A stretch of DNA of 33,773 bases from Deltaproteobacteria bacterium (GTDB taxonomy: Bacteria > Desulfobacterota > Desulfarculia > Adiutricales > Adiutricaceae): assembly GCA_031265205.1 (NCBI GenBank), contig JAISCZ010000003.1, positions 1-33,773 of the forward strand, written 5' to 3'. Numbering within the stretch: the first letter of the stretch is position 1; each line of letters starts with the position of its first letter. This document shows positions 17,403 to 25,703 of this stretch, one piece after another. A program made the position numbers and the translations under genes. A model generated the notes under the pieces. The model saw nothing but the letters and a program-made list of their open reading frames with translations. It was not told the DNA's origin and made no database searches.

Positions 17403-17479
17403 AAAAAGCCGCGACACTTTAAAAAAATGGCGGGCGCGGGGCGGAAATCCCCAAACCTCGCCCCAAAAGCGGGGTTTTC

Positions 17480-17508
17480 TTGACACACGCCAACGCCTTA
17501 TCTACGAT
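17480..17508 (+). promoter_or_regulatory. Likely promoter of the pirin gene
   Basis: TTGACA (17480-17485), 17-nt spacer, TACGAT (17503-17508). It lies about 230 nt before the pirin start, with no gene between. Confidence 0.5.
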
Positions 17509-17738
17509 CAATCGCAAGAAAGAAGCGGGCTCTTCCCGCTCTGAGCCCGCTGGCGAGCGCGCGCGCTCAGGCGGGCGCCGCTGGAAGGGCCGCTGGGAGA
17601 AACGCCTCGCTCCCTCTTCGCTTTGAGTAATCACGCCTTCTCGCCCAGCCGGATTCGCGCGCGCCAGGCTTCGCGCTGGGGCCTTCGCCCCCAAATTTTC
17701 GCCTTTTCCGCCCTGTAGCGGGAAAAGGAGGTGTTTTT

Positions 17739-18596
17739 ATGAGCTTTCGCAAGGTCAAAAGAACCGTCACCGGTCACGAGACGATCGACGGAGCGGGCAT
17801 CAAACTGGTACGAGTCCTGGGCGTGAAGACGGTCCAAGACTTTGACCCCTTTCTCATGCTGGACTCCTTTGACTCCAAGACCCCGGAAGAATTCGTGATG
17901 GGTTTTCCCACGCACCCCCACCGGGGCATTGAGACCATTACCTATTTACTGGAAGGGGAAATTGAGCACCAAGACTCCCTGGGAAACAAAGGCTCCATCA
18001 AATCCGGGGAAAGCCAGTGGATGACCGCTGGCAGCGGCATCATGCACCAGGAAATGCCCCTGGACCGCCCCTGGCTCCTGGGCCTCCAGATCTGGCTCAA
18101 CCTCCCCCGCGAGCGAAAGATGGCCCACCCCACCTACTTTGACATTAAAAAGGACATGATCCCCAAGCTTGACGCGCCTTTTGGGGATGTCCGGGTCATT
18201 TCCGGCCAATATAACGGGACTTGCGGGCTCAAACCCTCTTACATCCAGGCCACCTTGCTTGATTTCGCCGTAAACCCAGGCCAAGAAGTCGTCATTCCCA
18301 CCATCTCCGGGGAAACGGCCTTCGTTTTCCTAATTCTGGGAGGCGCCTTCATCCACGATAAGCTCTACCCCGAAAAGACCGCCGTCCTCTTTGACGGTGA
18401 CGGGGACTCCATCCAGTTGAAGGCCACCGACCAACAGCCTTTAAGGTTCCTCTTCTTCCAGGGCAAACCCCTGGGCGAGCCCGTGGCCTGGGGTGGACCC
18501 ATCGTCATGAACACCTCCGCGGAACTCCAACACGCCTTTCAGGAGCTTGAGAACGGCTCCTTCATTAAGCACAAACCCGCCAATCACCGCGCTTAA
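17739..18596 (+). CDS. Pirin family bicupin protein
   Basis: A 285-residue pirin with an excellent AAGGAGG ribosome site 7 nt before ATG. The N-terminal cupin has the metal ligands in place: THPHRGIETITYL gives H59 and H61, and GSGIMHQEMP gives H103 and E105, matching the four iron ligands of characterised pirins. The GLQIWLNLP segment is also conserved. The C-terminal cupin runs to about 260. Pirins have been described as quercetin-dioxygenase-like enzymes or redox-linked regulators; the substrate here is unknown. It is monocistronic, between an AT-rich island and the toxin-antitoxin-like operon. Confidence 0.92.
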   Translation: MSFRKVKRTVTGHETIDGAGIKLVRVLGVKTVQDFDPFLMLDSFDSKTPEEFVMGFPTHPHRGIETITYLLEGEIEHQDSLGNKGSIKSGESQWMTAGSGIMHQEMPLDRPWLLGLQIWLNLPRERKMAHPTYFDIKKDMIPKLDAPFGDVRVISGQYNGTCGLKPSYIQATLLDFAVNPGQEVVIPTISGETAFVFLILGGAFIHDKLYPEKTAVLFDGDGDSIQLKATDQQPLRFLFFQGKPLGEPVAWGGPIVMNTSAELQHAFQELENGSFIKHKPANHRA

Positions 18597-18613
18597 AAGC
18601 GTTTTTCCGCGGC

Positions 18614-18648
18614 TTTTGGGGCGGGGAGACGCTCTCCCCCGCCCCAAA
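18614..18648 (+). terminator. Hairpin after pirin
   Basis: TTTGGGGCGGGGAGA pairs with TCTCCCCCGCCCCAAA with one bulged C, beginning 18 nt after the pirin stop. It is a strong stem without a long T-run. The stretch 18649-18916 beyond it shows no gene. Confidence 0.55.
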
Positions 18649-18916
18649 CTCGCGGCGCTGGGAAACAGGAACGCGCTCGTGGGCGCGGCTCTCGGGGAGG
18701 CTTTCCCGTGGGCTTCCGCGCTCCGCCAGGCGCGCCTCCTGAGGCAAAATTGGCGACTGGGCGAAGCCGCGAGAGGGCCATCGAGCCAAAAAGCGCGTCA
18801 CGGCGCCGCCATTTTAATATTTAAGATAGCGCGCTATACGGCTAATTTTCCTTTTTGTTTATCGCCTTATTCTATACTGATTCGCGACGCTCAGTGTTTC
18901 TTGGACTCGATCATTC

Positions 18917-19212
18917 TCAGCGCCGCTTCTGACGAATTATTCTGACGCTTTCCTCAAGCCACAACTTCGCGGCCATATTACGCGTTATTTCATTGCGAAA
19001 TAACAAATGATGAGTGCGCAAAAAGTCCCGGAACTTAAAATTACTTGATTTCCAATGCCATATAAACGCAATATGGTATTGCAATATACTATATACAGCA
19101 TGATGTTCCATCATACAACCGCAATGAAGGATTTTTGCGCTTTCATCAACAAATAATTTACAAAATTAGTATTATTGTAGGCACATTCGTTTTTAAAGAG
19201 CAAAAAAGTCAT
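18917..19212 (-). pseudogene. Possible third gene of the PIN operon, split by a miniature element
   Basis: An ATG at 19210-19212 overlaps the PIN stop as ATGA and reads MTFLLFKNECAYNNTNFVNY before running into the miniature element and stopping after 33 codons. If the 141-bp element and one ACAAA copy are removed, the frame continues without a break as LLFRNEITRNMAAKLWLEES and a basic tail (VRIIRQKRR) to a TGA at 18917-18919. This gives a 49-residue protein. The product is unrecognised. The restored frame is suggestive but short, so chance is possible. Confidence 0.4.
19008..19148. mobile_element. Miniature inverted-repeat element, 141 bp, with ACAAA target duplication
   Basis: The left end is TGATGAGTGCGCAAAAA and the right end, read inward on the other strand, is TGATGAAAGCGCAAAAA: 15 of 17 identical. 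ACAAA stands directly outside both ends (19003-19007 and 19149-19153). The ends begin TG and finish CA. There is no transposase inside; the interior is AT-rich with small dyads. The left end continues AGTCCCGG, matching copies at 6500 and 8324, so the element belongs to a family present in this genome. The TG/CA ends and 19-bp iterated subterminal motif of the related copy resemble IS21-type ends, but that link is inference. Confidence 0.7.
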
Positions 19213-19799
19213 CTTCCTTCAGGTGGCTGGCATAACGATCTCGCTCTACGGGCTATCTCGAAAGCTTTTTCCAGGTGGGGCTTGAGCGGTCGTTTCATTT
19301 GAATATTGTCTTCTATGATTTCACTGGCCTCCTGAGCGGATATTGATGATGTAAACACAAGCCAAGAAAATAAATGTGGCGTTGTCTGTACGCTCACGCG
19401 CGCGAATGTCGCCGTCGCAAACTTCCTCGCTTCCTGGTCGTCAGTCATGAAGGCTTGACGCGTATTAATGGCGCGCGCGATAGACGTCAATTCGCCTTTT
19501 CCAAGCCTTTGGCGCGTTTCCAGTATTTGGACCGCTTGGAGGTCTTCTACAGCCAGAGGCGTCTCTCTAAAATCGCCATTATTGATGGCGGATCTGAGAC
19601 GGACTTGCAGTTCCATCTCCTCGCGGCAAATTTGCTTGCGTGGCTTGTGGAGACATTCATTAAGCACTAAACCGGCGCAATAAAACTCAATGCCATCATT
19701 CTTGGCACGCGCGTATAGGGACTGTGATGACAATACATTCCATACAGCGCACGTGTCAATAACGTTAAATTTCAAGAAAACAGACGGATTAAATGTCAT
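19209..19799 (-). CDS. PIN-domain protein, likely toxin of a toxin-antitoxin-like pair
   Basis: A 196-residue protein from the ATG MTFNPSVFLK; a TTG two codons earlier is possible. PIN-fold acidic residues are visible: VIDTCAVW (D15), LVLNECLHKP (E48), LGKGELTSIARA (E103) and FMTDDQEAR (D120/D121). That is the usual layout of a PIN ribonuclease active site. The C-terminal about 60 residues lie beyond the usual VapC length. It begins 2 nt after the HTH-ImmA gene stop, so the two are one operon. GC content is below that of the flanking genes, consistent with acquisition. Nuclease activity is inferred from the fold. Confidence 0.8.
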   Translation of the reverse strand: MTFNPSVFLKFNVIDTCAVWNVLSSQSLYARAKNDGIEFYCAGLVLNECLHKPRKQICREEMELQVRLRSAINNGDFRETPLAVEDLQAVQILETRQRLGKGELTSIARAINTRQAFMTDDQEARKFATATFARVSVQTTPHLFSWLVFTSSISAQEASEIIEDNIQMKRPLKPHLEKAFEIARRARSLCQPPEGR

Positions 19800-19801
19800 T
19801 C

Positions 19802-20959
19802 TCAAACCGTCTTCATGAAAAGATTCGCTATCGTGACAAGTGAGTATTCATCCGCAAGCAACATTTCCGTAAGGCGTCCCCTGCTTATTAGATCTTTTCC
19901 GTAGGCTTCAAGGCATAAAGAAACATAATATGGCGACAGTCCTTTTTCCAGTACCGCCGCTTTGCGTTTATAATCCAAAGAATCCGAGTCGTCAGGTAGC
20001 TCAGGATCACGTTTTTCGGCTGACGGTATCCTCAAGGCCTTGAAGTGAGTTACGTCATTTTCAGAAATGAGTCCTTCTCTGTTCAAAGCGTAAGCAAACG
20101 GTTCCGGATTAATTTTTAACGACAAGGAATATTTTATAATTTTCTCTTCGGTCCATGTTCTATTTTCTGGAATAAAACTGATATATCCAGAAGGCGCTAA
20201 ATAGTTCGACGCGAAAGAATTGGCTCGTTTTTCTCTAAGTTCCATTTCTTCGTCAGAGCTTCTGTTAACGGCTTCCAGCGAAATATTAAAATTGGCTTCA
20301 TCATCCAATATTGCGTGCCCGACTTCATGCGCTACGATAAATCTTTGACGGAACGCGTCTTCAGAATTGTTCACAAGGACACACTTGCCGGCGCTAGGAT
20401 GTTTTATATAAAAGCCAGATATCGCGCTTTTGCCCAAATTCCTCCTGAAGATATGAATCCCCATAGACATAAAATCACTAAAGACATCTAAACGTATTTC
20501 ATTTGGCTCGCAACCTAAATAAGCTCTTACCGCTGACGCCGCCGCGACGCCATGCTGTTTATAGTGGTTTCCATCCTGCTTACTAAATTCAAAAACACTT
20601 CTTCTTTGGTTTTGGCCGAGCTCATCTTGCAAAAAACTCTCGCACTCACAAAGAAACAAAAACTCCTTGATATGCCACCGATCTTCTTTTGTTAGCAAGA
20701 AATTATTTTTTTTGAAGAAATCTTCCACGCGCTCAAAAGTCGCGAATTGTTCGTTTGAAATAAAAAAATTAAAGTCCTCATGGAAAAAATCAGAGATAAT
20801 CAGAACCTCAGAACCTGTCGGATTGTGTTCCCGTTTAATCAACGATTGAATTCGATTTTCTGGAATGCCAGTGTTTTCAGCCAAGTCCAAAGTCGTGGTT
20901 TGGAGCGCGCTCATAAAGCGTTTCAACTTGTCTGAAAACATCTGACGATCAAATGCCAT
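19802..20959 (-). CDS. HTH-ImmA/IrrE family metallopeptidase-regulator
   Basis: A 385-residue protein with GGAGG 9 nt before ATG (20969-20973). The N-terminal 60 residues look like a helix-turn-helix (LDLAENTGIPENRIQSLIKR). A central ImmA/IrrE domain has the zinc-peptidase motif HEVGH (211-215) and a downstream glutamate in ELREKRANSFAS (E243), typical of COG2856. The C-terminal part is helical and unassigned. Such proteins regulate mobile elements by cleaving a repressor, or act as antitoxins beside PIN and other toxins. Coupling to a PIN gene supports the second role. Confidence 0.88.
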   Translation of the reverse strand: MAFDRQMFSDKLKRFMSALQTTTLDLAENTGIPENRIQSLIKREHNPTGSEVLIISDFFHEDFNFFISNEQFATFERVEDFFKKNNFLLTKEDRWHIKEFLFLCECESFLQDELGQNQRRSVFEFSKQDGNHYKQHGVAAASAVRAYLGCEPNEIRLDVFSDFMSMGIHIFRRNLGKSAISGFYIKHPSAGKCVLVNNSEDAFRQRFIVAHEVGHAILDDEANFNISLEAVNRSSDEEMELREKRANSFASNYLAPSGYISFIPENRTWTEEKIIKYSLSLKINPEPFAYALNREGLISENDVTHFKALRIPSAEKRDPELPDDSDSLDYKRKAAVLEKGLSPYYVSLCLEAYGKDLISRGRLTEMLLADEYSLVTIANLFMKTV

Positions 20960-20973
20960 AACGATCCACCTCC

Positions 20974-21657
20974 AATCAATAAACTAACTCAATCTCTCGC
21001 GACCAGATAATCCAGATGGAGACTCGGGTCGCCCCGTTTGAGAATATCTTTCCAGTCTTTAGCCTCTTTGAGCCTGACAGGGTTATGGGTCTTAATGGTC
21101 ACCGGTTATTCTTGCGCGCGGGCTACAGCCTTCTCTTTTGGCCTTTTTGACCGCCCCAAAGAAACCCGGCCGCGCGTAAAGAAGCGGCTTTCCTTCTTGA
21201 GGTTTTGGGGAGGGCAAGCCATGACGGAATCCAGAATATTTTTGGGTTCGGCTTTAGTATGGTAATCCTCCAGCGGAATAATAATCTTCTGAATCATAGC
21301 GTTTATCGAAGACGGCCTCAATATGAAGGCCACTTGACGGGTCGACCGCGACTGAACCGTTAGCGGTTTCTCTCACGCGAGTGGCGCCTTCCCCGGATTC
21401 TCCGAAGAGCTTTCCGTCTCAATATATCATAAAGCGTTTAAAGGAAGACAACAAATCATGGCCTAATGGTCTAAAGTCCCGGCATGTTTCTGACCGATAT
21501 TGACGGTATCTATACAAGGCCTTATTTGCTCTATTTTGGGCAAATTATTAAGCGAAACAACTACATACGGACAGGCGTTACCGAAGGGGCGCCGAAAAAC
21601 CGACCGCCGCGTCAGATTGAGCGCCGCCATCGGAGCGCCGTCGAGCGCGATATTTTC
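20974..21657. other. Gene remnants, no intact gene
   Basis: Protein-like fragments without intact frames. On the minus strand GEGATRVRETANGSVAVDPS leads to EAVFDKRYDSEDYYS, then frames break near 21260. On the plus strand MFLTDIDGIYTRPYLLYFGQ begins at 21484. TGGTCTAAAGTCCCGGCA at about 21465-21482 looks like copy B of the insertion-sequence end with an internal deletion. I recognise none of the proteins. The region reads as a decayed insertion. Confidence 0.4.
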
Positions 21658-21686
21658 TTGACAAATCCCAACTCTTTAGCGATAAT
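21658..21686 (+). promoter_or_regulatory. Promoter of the nikK-nikL-cbiM operon
   Basis: TTGACA (21658-21663), 17-nt spacer, GATAAT (21681-21686): close to consensus. It is followed by a leader of about 180 nt before the first start codon. Confidence 0.6.
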
Positions 21687-21731
21687 AAAATTACTTTCAT
21701 GAAGAAAGGACCCCGCTAGAAGGCGGTCGTT

Positions 21732-21770
21732 AAGGTTTTTCCCCCAAAAAACCTTTTCTTTTTGTTTTTT
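21732..21770 (+). terminator. Terminator-like hairpin in the nik leader
   Basis: AAGGTTTTT, CCCCC loop, AAAAAACCTT, then TTCTTTTTGTTTTTT. It is an AT-rich stem with a long U-run, about 40 nt after the predicted transcription start and before the coding genes. It could act as an early attenuator, or as a relic terminator of a lost upstream gene. Confidence 0.5.
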
Positions 21771-21782
21771 CCAAAGAATTTT

Positions 21783-21835
21783 CGGCTACGAAAGCCGTCC
21801 ACGAAGCCCAATTCGGGGTTTTGAGGACGGTTTTT
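21783..21835 (+). promoter_or_regulatory. Mutually exclusive hairpins with terminator-like end in the nik leader
   Basis: CGGCT (21783-21787) can pair with AGCCG (21793-21797). CCGTCC (21795-21800) can pair with GGACGG (21825-21830), which is followed by TTTTT. The two stems share 21795-21797, so only one can form. This is the layout of an antiterminator/terminator switch. No known riboswitch class is recognised. Confidence 0.4.
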
Positions 21836-21874
21836 CGCGTTTAAGGACCGAAAATCTCTTCCAAAGGCGTAAAA

Positions 21875-22675
21875 ATGAGAAGCGTCCGCCCCCTCTTGGC
21901 CCTTTTCTTCCCCCTCTGTCTCTTCCTCTCCCCCGCCTTGGCCCAAGCCCATTTCGGCGTGGTCATCCCCACGCCCCCCACGGTCATGGACCAGGCCGAC
22001 TCCACGGTCAATTTGGAAATTGAGTTTTGGCACCCCTTCGCGAACCAAGGCATGTCCCTCCCTCGCCCCCTCTCCTTCGCCGTTTACCATTCAGGGGAAA
22101 AAAACGAGCTCGTTGAGTCCTTGGAGGAAAAGAAAGTCGGCGAATTTACGACCTGGCGCCTCGCCTACAAAGTCGACCGCCCCGGCCTCTATACTTTCGT
22201 CATGGCGCCCCATCCTTACTTCGAGCCCGCCGAGGACAGCTTCATTATCCACTTCACGAAGGTCTACGTGGACGCTTTTGGCGACAACGAAGGCTGGTCG
22301 GAGCCCACGCCGGGCCTTAAAACCGAAATCGTGCCTCTAAGCGCTCCCGGCGCTCTCTACGCCGGCAACGTTTTTACCGGCAAAGTCCTCCTGGACGGCC
22401 AGCCCGTTCCCGGCGGGGAAGTGGAAATCGAGTGGCGCCCCGGCCCGGACAAAAAAGGCCAAGCCCCCTACGAGTCCATGATCACCCAGGTCGTCAAGAC
22501 GGACGAAAACGGCAATTTCAATTTCGCGCCCACGGCGCCCGGCTGGTGGGGCTTCGCGGGCCTCAACGCCGCCGACTTCAAACTCCCCCATGAGGGCCTG
22601 GAGAAAGACGTGGAGCTGGGAGCGGTCCTGTGGGTCTATTTCCACGAGTTCCGCCCCGCCGTCGACGCCAAGTAA
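21875..22675 (+). CDS. DUF4198 periplasmic protein of a nickel/cobalt transport operon (NikK-like)
   Basis: A 266-residue secreted protein. Signal peptide MRSVRPLLALFFPLCLFL ends ALAQA, and the mature start HFGVVIPTPPTVMDQAD carries the N-terminal histidine typical of DUF4198/NikK proteins. IEFWHPFANQGMSL and a later carboxypeptidase-regulatory-like beta domain (VLLDGQPVPGGEVEIEW, then TDENGNFNFAPTAPGWWGFA) complete the family pattern. NikK proteins accompany ECF-type nickel transporters and are thought to present metal to the CbiM/NikM subunit. It is the first of three tightly packed genes (4-nt and 1-nt gaps). Metal choice between nickel and cobalt cannot be read. Confidence 0.85.
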   Translation: MRSVRPLLALFFPLCLFLSPALAQAHFGVVIPTPPTVMDQADSTVNLEIEFWHPFANQGMSLPRPLSFAVYHSGEKNELVESLEEKKVGEFTTWRLAYKVDRPGLYTFVMAPHPYFEPAEDSFIIHFTKVYVDAFGDNEGWSEPTPGLKTEIVPLSAPGALYAGNVFTGKVLLDGQPVPGGEVEIEWRPGPDKKGQAPYESMITQVVKTDENGNFNFAPTAPGWWGFAGLNAADFKLPHEGLEKDVELGAVLWVYFHEFRPAVDAK

Positions 22676-22679
22676 ACCT

Positions 22680-23345
22680 ATGCCCCGTTTATTCTTCCCC
22701 CTTCTCCTGGCGCTTTTAACCTTCGGGGCCCTCGCCCCGAAGGCTTTCTCCCCCCTCGCCCCCGGGAGCGCCAGCGCCCACGCGGTCTACGTCTTCGCGT
22801 ACTCCGCCTCCGACCAAATCTGCTCCGAGAGCTACTTTAGCCGGAAAAACCGGGTCCAAGGGGGGCGGGTCAGCCTTTTGAGCCCCAACGGAACTCTTCT
22901 TGAGAGCGGAGTCACCGACGGCGAGGGGACTTTTTGCTTCAAGTCCCCCGATGTCGCGGGGGACTTGATCGTGGCCGTGGAGGCCGGGGAAGGGCACCGG
23001 GGCGAGTTTATTCTACGGGCCTCCGAACGGAGCGACTCCCCCTCCGCCTCCTTTTCTCCCGCCTCCCCTAGCCCCGCGCCGGCGGAGACAGTGGAAGCCG
23101 GCCCCGCCGCCGCGGGGCCGCCCGCTTTCTCCCCACAAGACGCGCGGGCCCTCCAAAATTTCATCCGCGCCGAGCTGCGCGACCAACTGAAGCCCATTGT
23201 CCGCGCTCTCGCCGAAGCGGAAAACGATCAGAGCCCAACCCTGCGAAACGTTGTCGGGGGCCTGGGCTGGATCGCGGGGCTTCTGGGCCTTATCTTTTGG
23301 CGCTTAGGACGGAGGCGACCCTCTCCTCCGCCCTCAAGGGACTAA
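22680..23345 (+). CDS. NikL-like membrane-anchored component of nickel/cobalt transporter
   Basis: A 221-residue protein starting MPRLFFPLLLALLTF, 4 nt after the nikK-like stop. A signal sequence is followed by SAHAVYVFAYSASDQICSES and YFSRKNRVQGGRVSLLSPNG, the beta-sandwich pattern of NikL. The histidine close to the mature N-terminus is the probable metal ligand. Then come a Ser/Pro/Ala linker (about 125-165), a helical stretch, and a C-terminal transmembrane helix (GGLGWIAGLLGLIFWRLGRR). In the family this protein docks on NikM. The proline-rich linker is long but not unusual. Confidence 0.8.
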   Translation: MPRLFFPLLLALLTFGALAPKAFSPLAPGSASAHAVYVFAYSASDQICSESYFSRKNRVQGGRVSLLSPNGTLLESGVTDGEGTFCFKSPDVAGDLIVAVEAGEGHRGEFILRASERSDSPSASFSPASPSPAPAETVEAGPAAAGPPAFSPQDARALQNFIRAELRDQLKPIVRALAEAENDQSPTLRNVVGGLGWIAGLLGLIFWRLGRRRPSPPPSRD

Positions 23346-23346
23346 C

Positions 23347-23979
23347 ATGCATATTTCCGAAGGCATTCTTTCGCCCCCCGTTCTTGTCGCCGGCGCCGCC
23401 CTTTCCCTGGCGGGCCTCGCGATCGGAATCAAATCCATCAAAGAGGAAGACGTTCCCAAGGCGGCCATCCTTTCGGCGGTCTTTTTTACGGCCTCCCTGA
23501 TCCACGTGAACATCGGCCCCAGCTCGGCCCACCTCATTTTAAGCGGCCTCATCGGGCTCATAGCGCGCTGGGCGGCCTTTCCCATCGTCTTCTTCGGCCT
23601 CCTGCTCCAGGGCGTTCTCTTCGGGTTCGGAGGGCTTTCCACCTTAGGGGTCAATACCTTTACCATGGCCGCGCCCGCCGCCCTCTTCGGGTTCCTCGCC
23701 CGCCGCGCGGTCAACAGCCCCAACATGGCCCTCGCCTCCGCCGCGGGGCTCTTCTGCGGCGCCGTCCCCGTCCTCGTTTCCGGGATCTTAGTCGCTTTCT
23801 CCCTCTATCTCTCCGGGGACGCTTTCGCGACCGTCGGCTACGTGATCGTCGCGGCCAACCTCCCCGTCGTCGTCATTGAGGGCCTAGTCGCCATGTTCCT
23901 CGTGCAATTCCTCCGCAAGGTGCGCCCGGACCTCCTGCGCCCGACGCTCCTCGTCGCCCGCGAAGCGCCCCTCGCCTAA
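23347..23979 (+). CDS. cbiM: CbiM/NikM substrate-binding membrane subunit of ECF nickel/cobalt transporter
   Basis: A 210-residue polytopic membrane protein beginning MHISEGILSPPVLVAGAA. The N-terminal Met-His-Ile is the conserved metal-binding loop of CbiM/NikM, which must stay unprocessed. Conserved later motifs are HVNIGPSSAHLILSGLIGLI and FGFGGLSTLGVNTFTMAAPA, giving about seven helices. It starts 1 nt after the nikL-like stop. The usual downstream CbiQ (transmembrane) and CbiO (ATPase) genes are not in the 1.7 kb that follow, so energising subunits must be encoded elsewhere, or the module works or decays without them. Confidence 0.92.
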   Translation: MHISEGILSPPVLVAGAALSLAGLAIGIKSIKEEDVPKAAILSAVFFTASLIHVNIGPSSAHLILSGLIGLIARWAAFPIVFFGLLLQGVLFGFGGLSTLGVNTFTMAAPAALFGFLARRAVNSPNMALASAAGLFCGAVPVLVSGILVAFSLYLSGDAFATVGYVIVAANLPVVVIEGLVAMFLVQFLRKVRPDLLRPTLLVAREAPLA

Positions 23980-24465
23980 GGCGCCCAGCCTTCCGGAAAG
24001 CCGCCCCCTCCGCGGTCCCCGTTCAGCCCCCTTGAAGCGCCCACGAATCCCGCGCGGAGCCCTCTTTCAAGCCCAGTTCAGCCCCCATTCAGCCCGCGCG
24101 CGGCCTTCGCCCGGCCCTTCCCTTAATTTCGCTGGGGATGGCTTGGGGCGCGGGGCTTAGACGCGCGGATGAGCGCGCCCCAGCGCGCGCCGGGGCGCGG
24201 GGACGCGCCCTCCGGCGCCTTCCCCGCGCTCGCCTACCCGCTTTACGCCCCCCCCGGGCGCCAAGCGGGGAAAGCCTTATATCTCCATAAGTTGTAATTA
24301 GTCAGGTCCTAAACGCCAAAAATGTCATTTATCTCCTTGAATTTAGTTTTTAGGAGAGACAATTTATAAAATAGCATAACTACATTCTTTATATATACGC
24401 ATAATCAAGAATGTTTTCAACGCGACAACGAGGCGATATTCATTCAAATCCGTCTCTTCATAACC
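23980..24465. other. Intergenic, GC-rich then AT-rich, no gene
   Basis: 23980-24270 is GC-rich with short repeats (TTCAGCCC three times between 24023 and 24092). 24280-24420 turns AT-rich abruptly and includes TGTCATTTATCTCC facing GGAGAGACA, a possible operator-like dyad around 24322-24362. No cbiQ or cbiO sequence is visible. Confidence 0.5.
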
Positions 24466-24557
24466 GAAGCCTTCCAGCCTCAGCGCTGCCCTTTCACCTC
24501 AGTCCCCAACTTCCCTCTCAAACAGTTCCTCGGGCAGAAGCCTTCCAGCCTCAGCGC
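24466..24557. repeat. 21-bp direct repeat at the edge of the rex remnant
   Basis: GAAGCCTTCCAGCCTCAGCGC occurs at 24466-24486 and 24537-24557, spaced 71 bp. The flanking bases are also partly alike, suggesting a local duplication where the Rex-like sequence breaks off. Confidence 0.8.
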
Positions 24558-24588
24558 CACCTTTCTCCGCCGAAGGCTCAAGGCGCGT

Positions 24589-24825
24589 ATTGGCGTAATT
24601 GCCGTACCTGCCGTCCACGCCCAGCAGGCCCGCGACGCGCTCCGTGAGGGCGGCGTCATGGCGGCGTGGAACTTCGCTCCGGTGAACTCGCGGGTCCCCG
24701 AATCGACGGTGGTCCGCAACGATGACATGGGCGCGTCGCTCGCCCTCCTCATGAAAAACCTGAAGGAGAAGATGTCTCCCCCCGGCGAGAACGCCCGGAC
24801 CGAACTGCCCCGCCGCCGCCCGTGA
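24589..24825 (+). pseudogene. rex: C-terminal remnant of redox-sensing repressor Rex
   Basis: The frame reads IGVIAVPAVHAQQARDALRE, GGVMAAWNFAPVNSRVPEST and VVRNDDMGASLALLMKNLKE. This is the end of the Rossmann domain and the C-terminal swapped helix of Rex (family pattern IAVPaeaAQevaDrLveaGvkgilNFAPvrl.vPegv.v.nvDl...L). About 75 residues remain. The N-terminal winged helix and the NAD-binding GAGNLG loop are absent upstream, where the same frame is open but unrelated. Rex senses NADH/NAD+ and commonly represses adhE, which lies intact 880 nt downstream on the same strand. Confidence 0.75.
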
Positions 24826-25703
24826 CTTTTCCGGAGCCGCCGCGCGAGCGGTAGGCCCGCCTATCTGGAGTCCGCTCGCGCCCCCGTTCGCGCCGCTTGA
24901 AGCGCTGGGCCCCACCCAAGCCTTCTTAAAGGCCCGTTTGCGCGCGGACCGGGCCCGCCTCCGCGCCCGCCCTTTTCGGGCCAGCCCGTTCCGCGCGAAA
25001 GCTGGCCGTCCCGACTTCGCGGTAGCGCCTTCCCCGCCTCGCTAACCGCGCGGGCGACGCTCTATGGCGCCCGGTCGCGTAGTTTGCGGTTTCATCCAGC
25101 ATCTGGCGCGGCAATTTTTTAGCCCTTTGCCGTCACCCCGTCCGTCGCCGTCTCCTCGTAACGTCCGGGAGACGCTAACCGTTCGAAAGCTAAAGGCGCG
25201 TAGTTCCGCTCGATACCGCGCGCTTTTTTTTCGCCTTTCCAGCCTCACCGGCTCTCCGCGCCATCCGAAATCCTGTTTCCCGACGGCCTCGCGAGTCGGC
25301 GCCCGCGGAATCGCCGCCGCCGTTTTGCGAATCGCCTCCGGCGCGCTATAATTTCTCAGGCGGGAGTTTTCGGTAAATATCCCGGACGCCCCGCCCCCTC
25401 GCGCCGCCAGCGCGGCGTCGATCCACTCGACCGGCCGAGCCACGGCCGGACGGACACGTTCCCGGCCGTTGCCGTTCATGCCCGGCCAGGGCGCGATACG
25501 GGCCGAGCCCCGACGGGCCCGGCCCGAACATGCCCCGTACGCGTTTCGCGTCGCGGGCGCGATCATGTTCCCGGCGCGCCGCGCCACCCCCCGTAGCGGG
25601 GCGATACGACGCGCGGCGCTTACCTCCGCTCGCGGTCCGCCGCTTCCCGAACCAGGCCTGGGGGCTTTCCGCGGGGCTAGGCCCCGCCAGAGGAAATAGG
25701 CAA
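24826..25703. other. GC-rich stretch between rex remnant and adhE, no gene
   Basis: Open frames on both strands are arginine/alanine-rich artefacts. No Rex operator (TTGTGAANNNNNNTTCACAA-type dyad) is seen before adhE. The sequence may be decayed coding DNA. Confidence 0.5.

Noticed and set aside
21420-21430. CAATATATCAT, an 11-nt match to half of the putative Zur box, before the nik operon
   Set aside because: Only the AT core matches, the flanks do not, and it is 440 nt from the nearest start.
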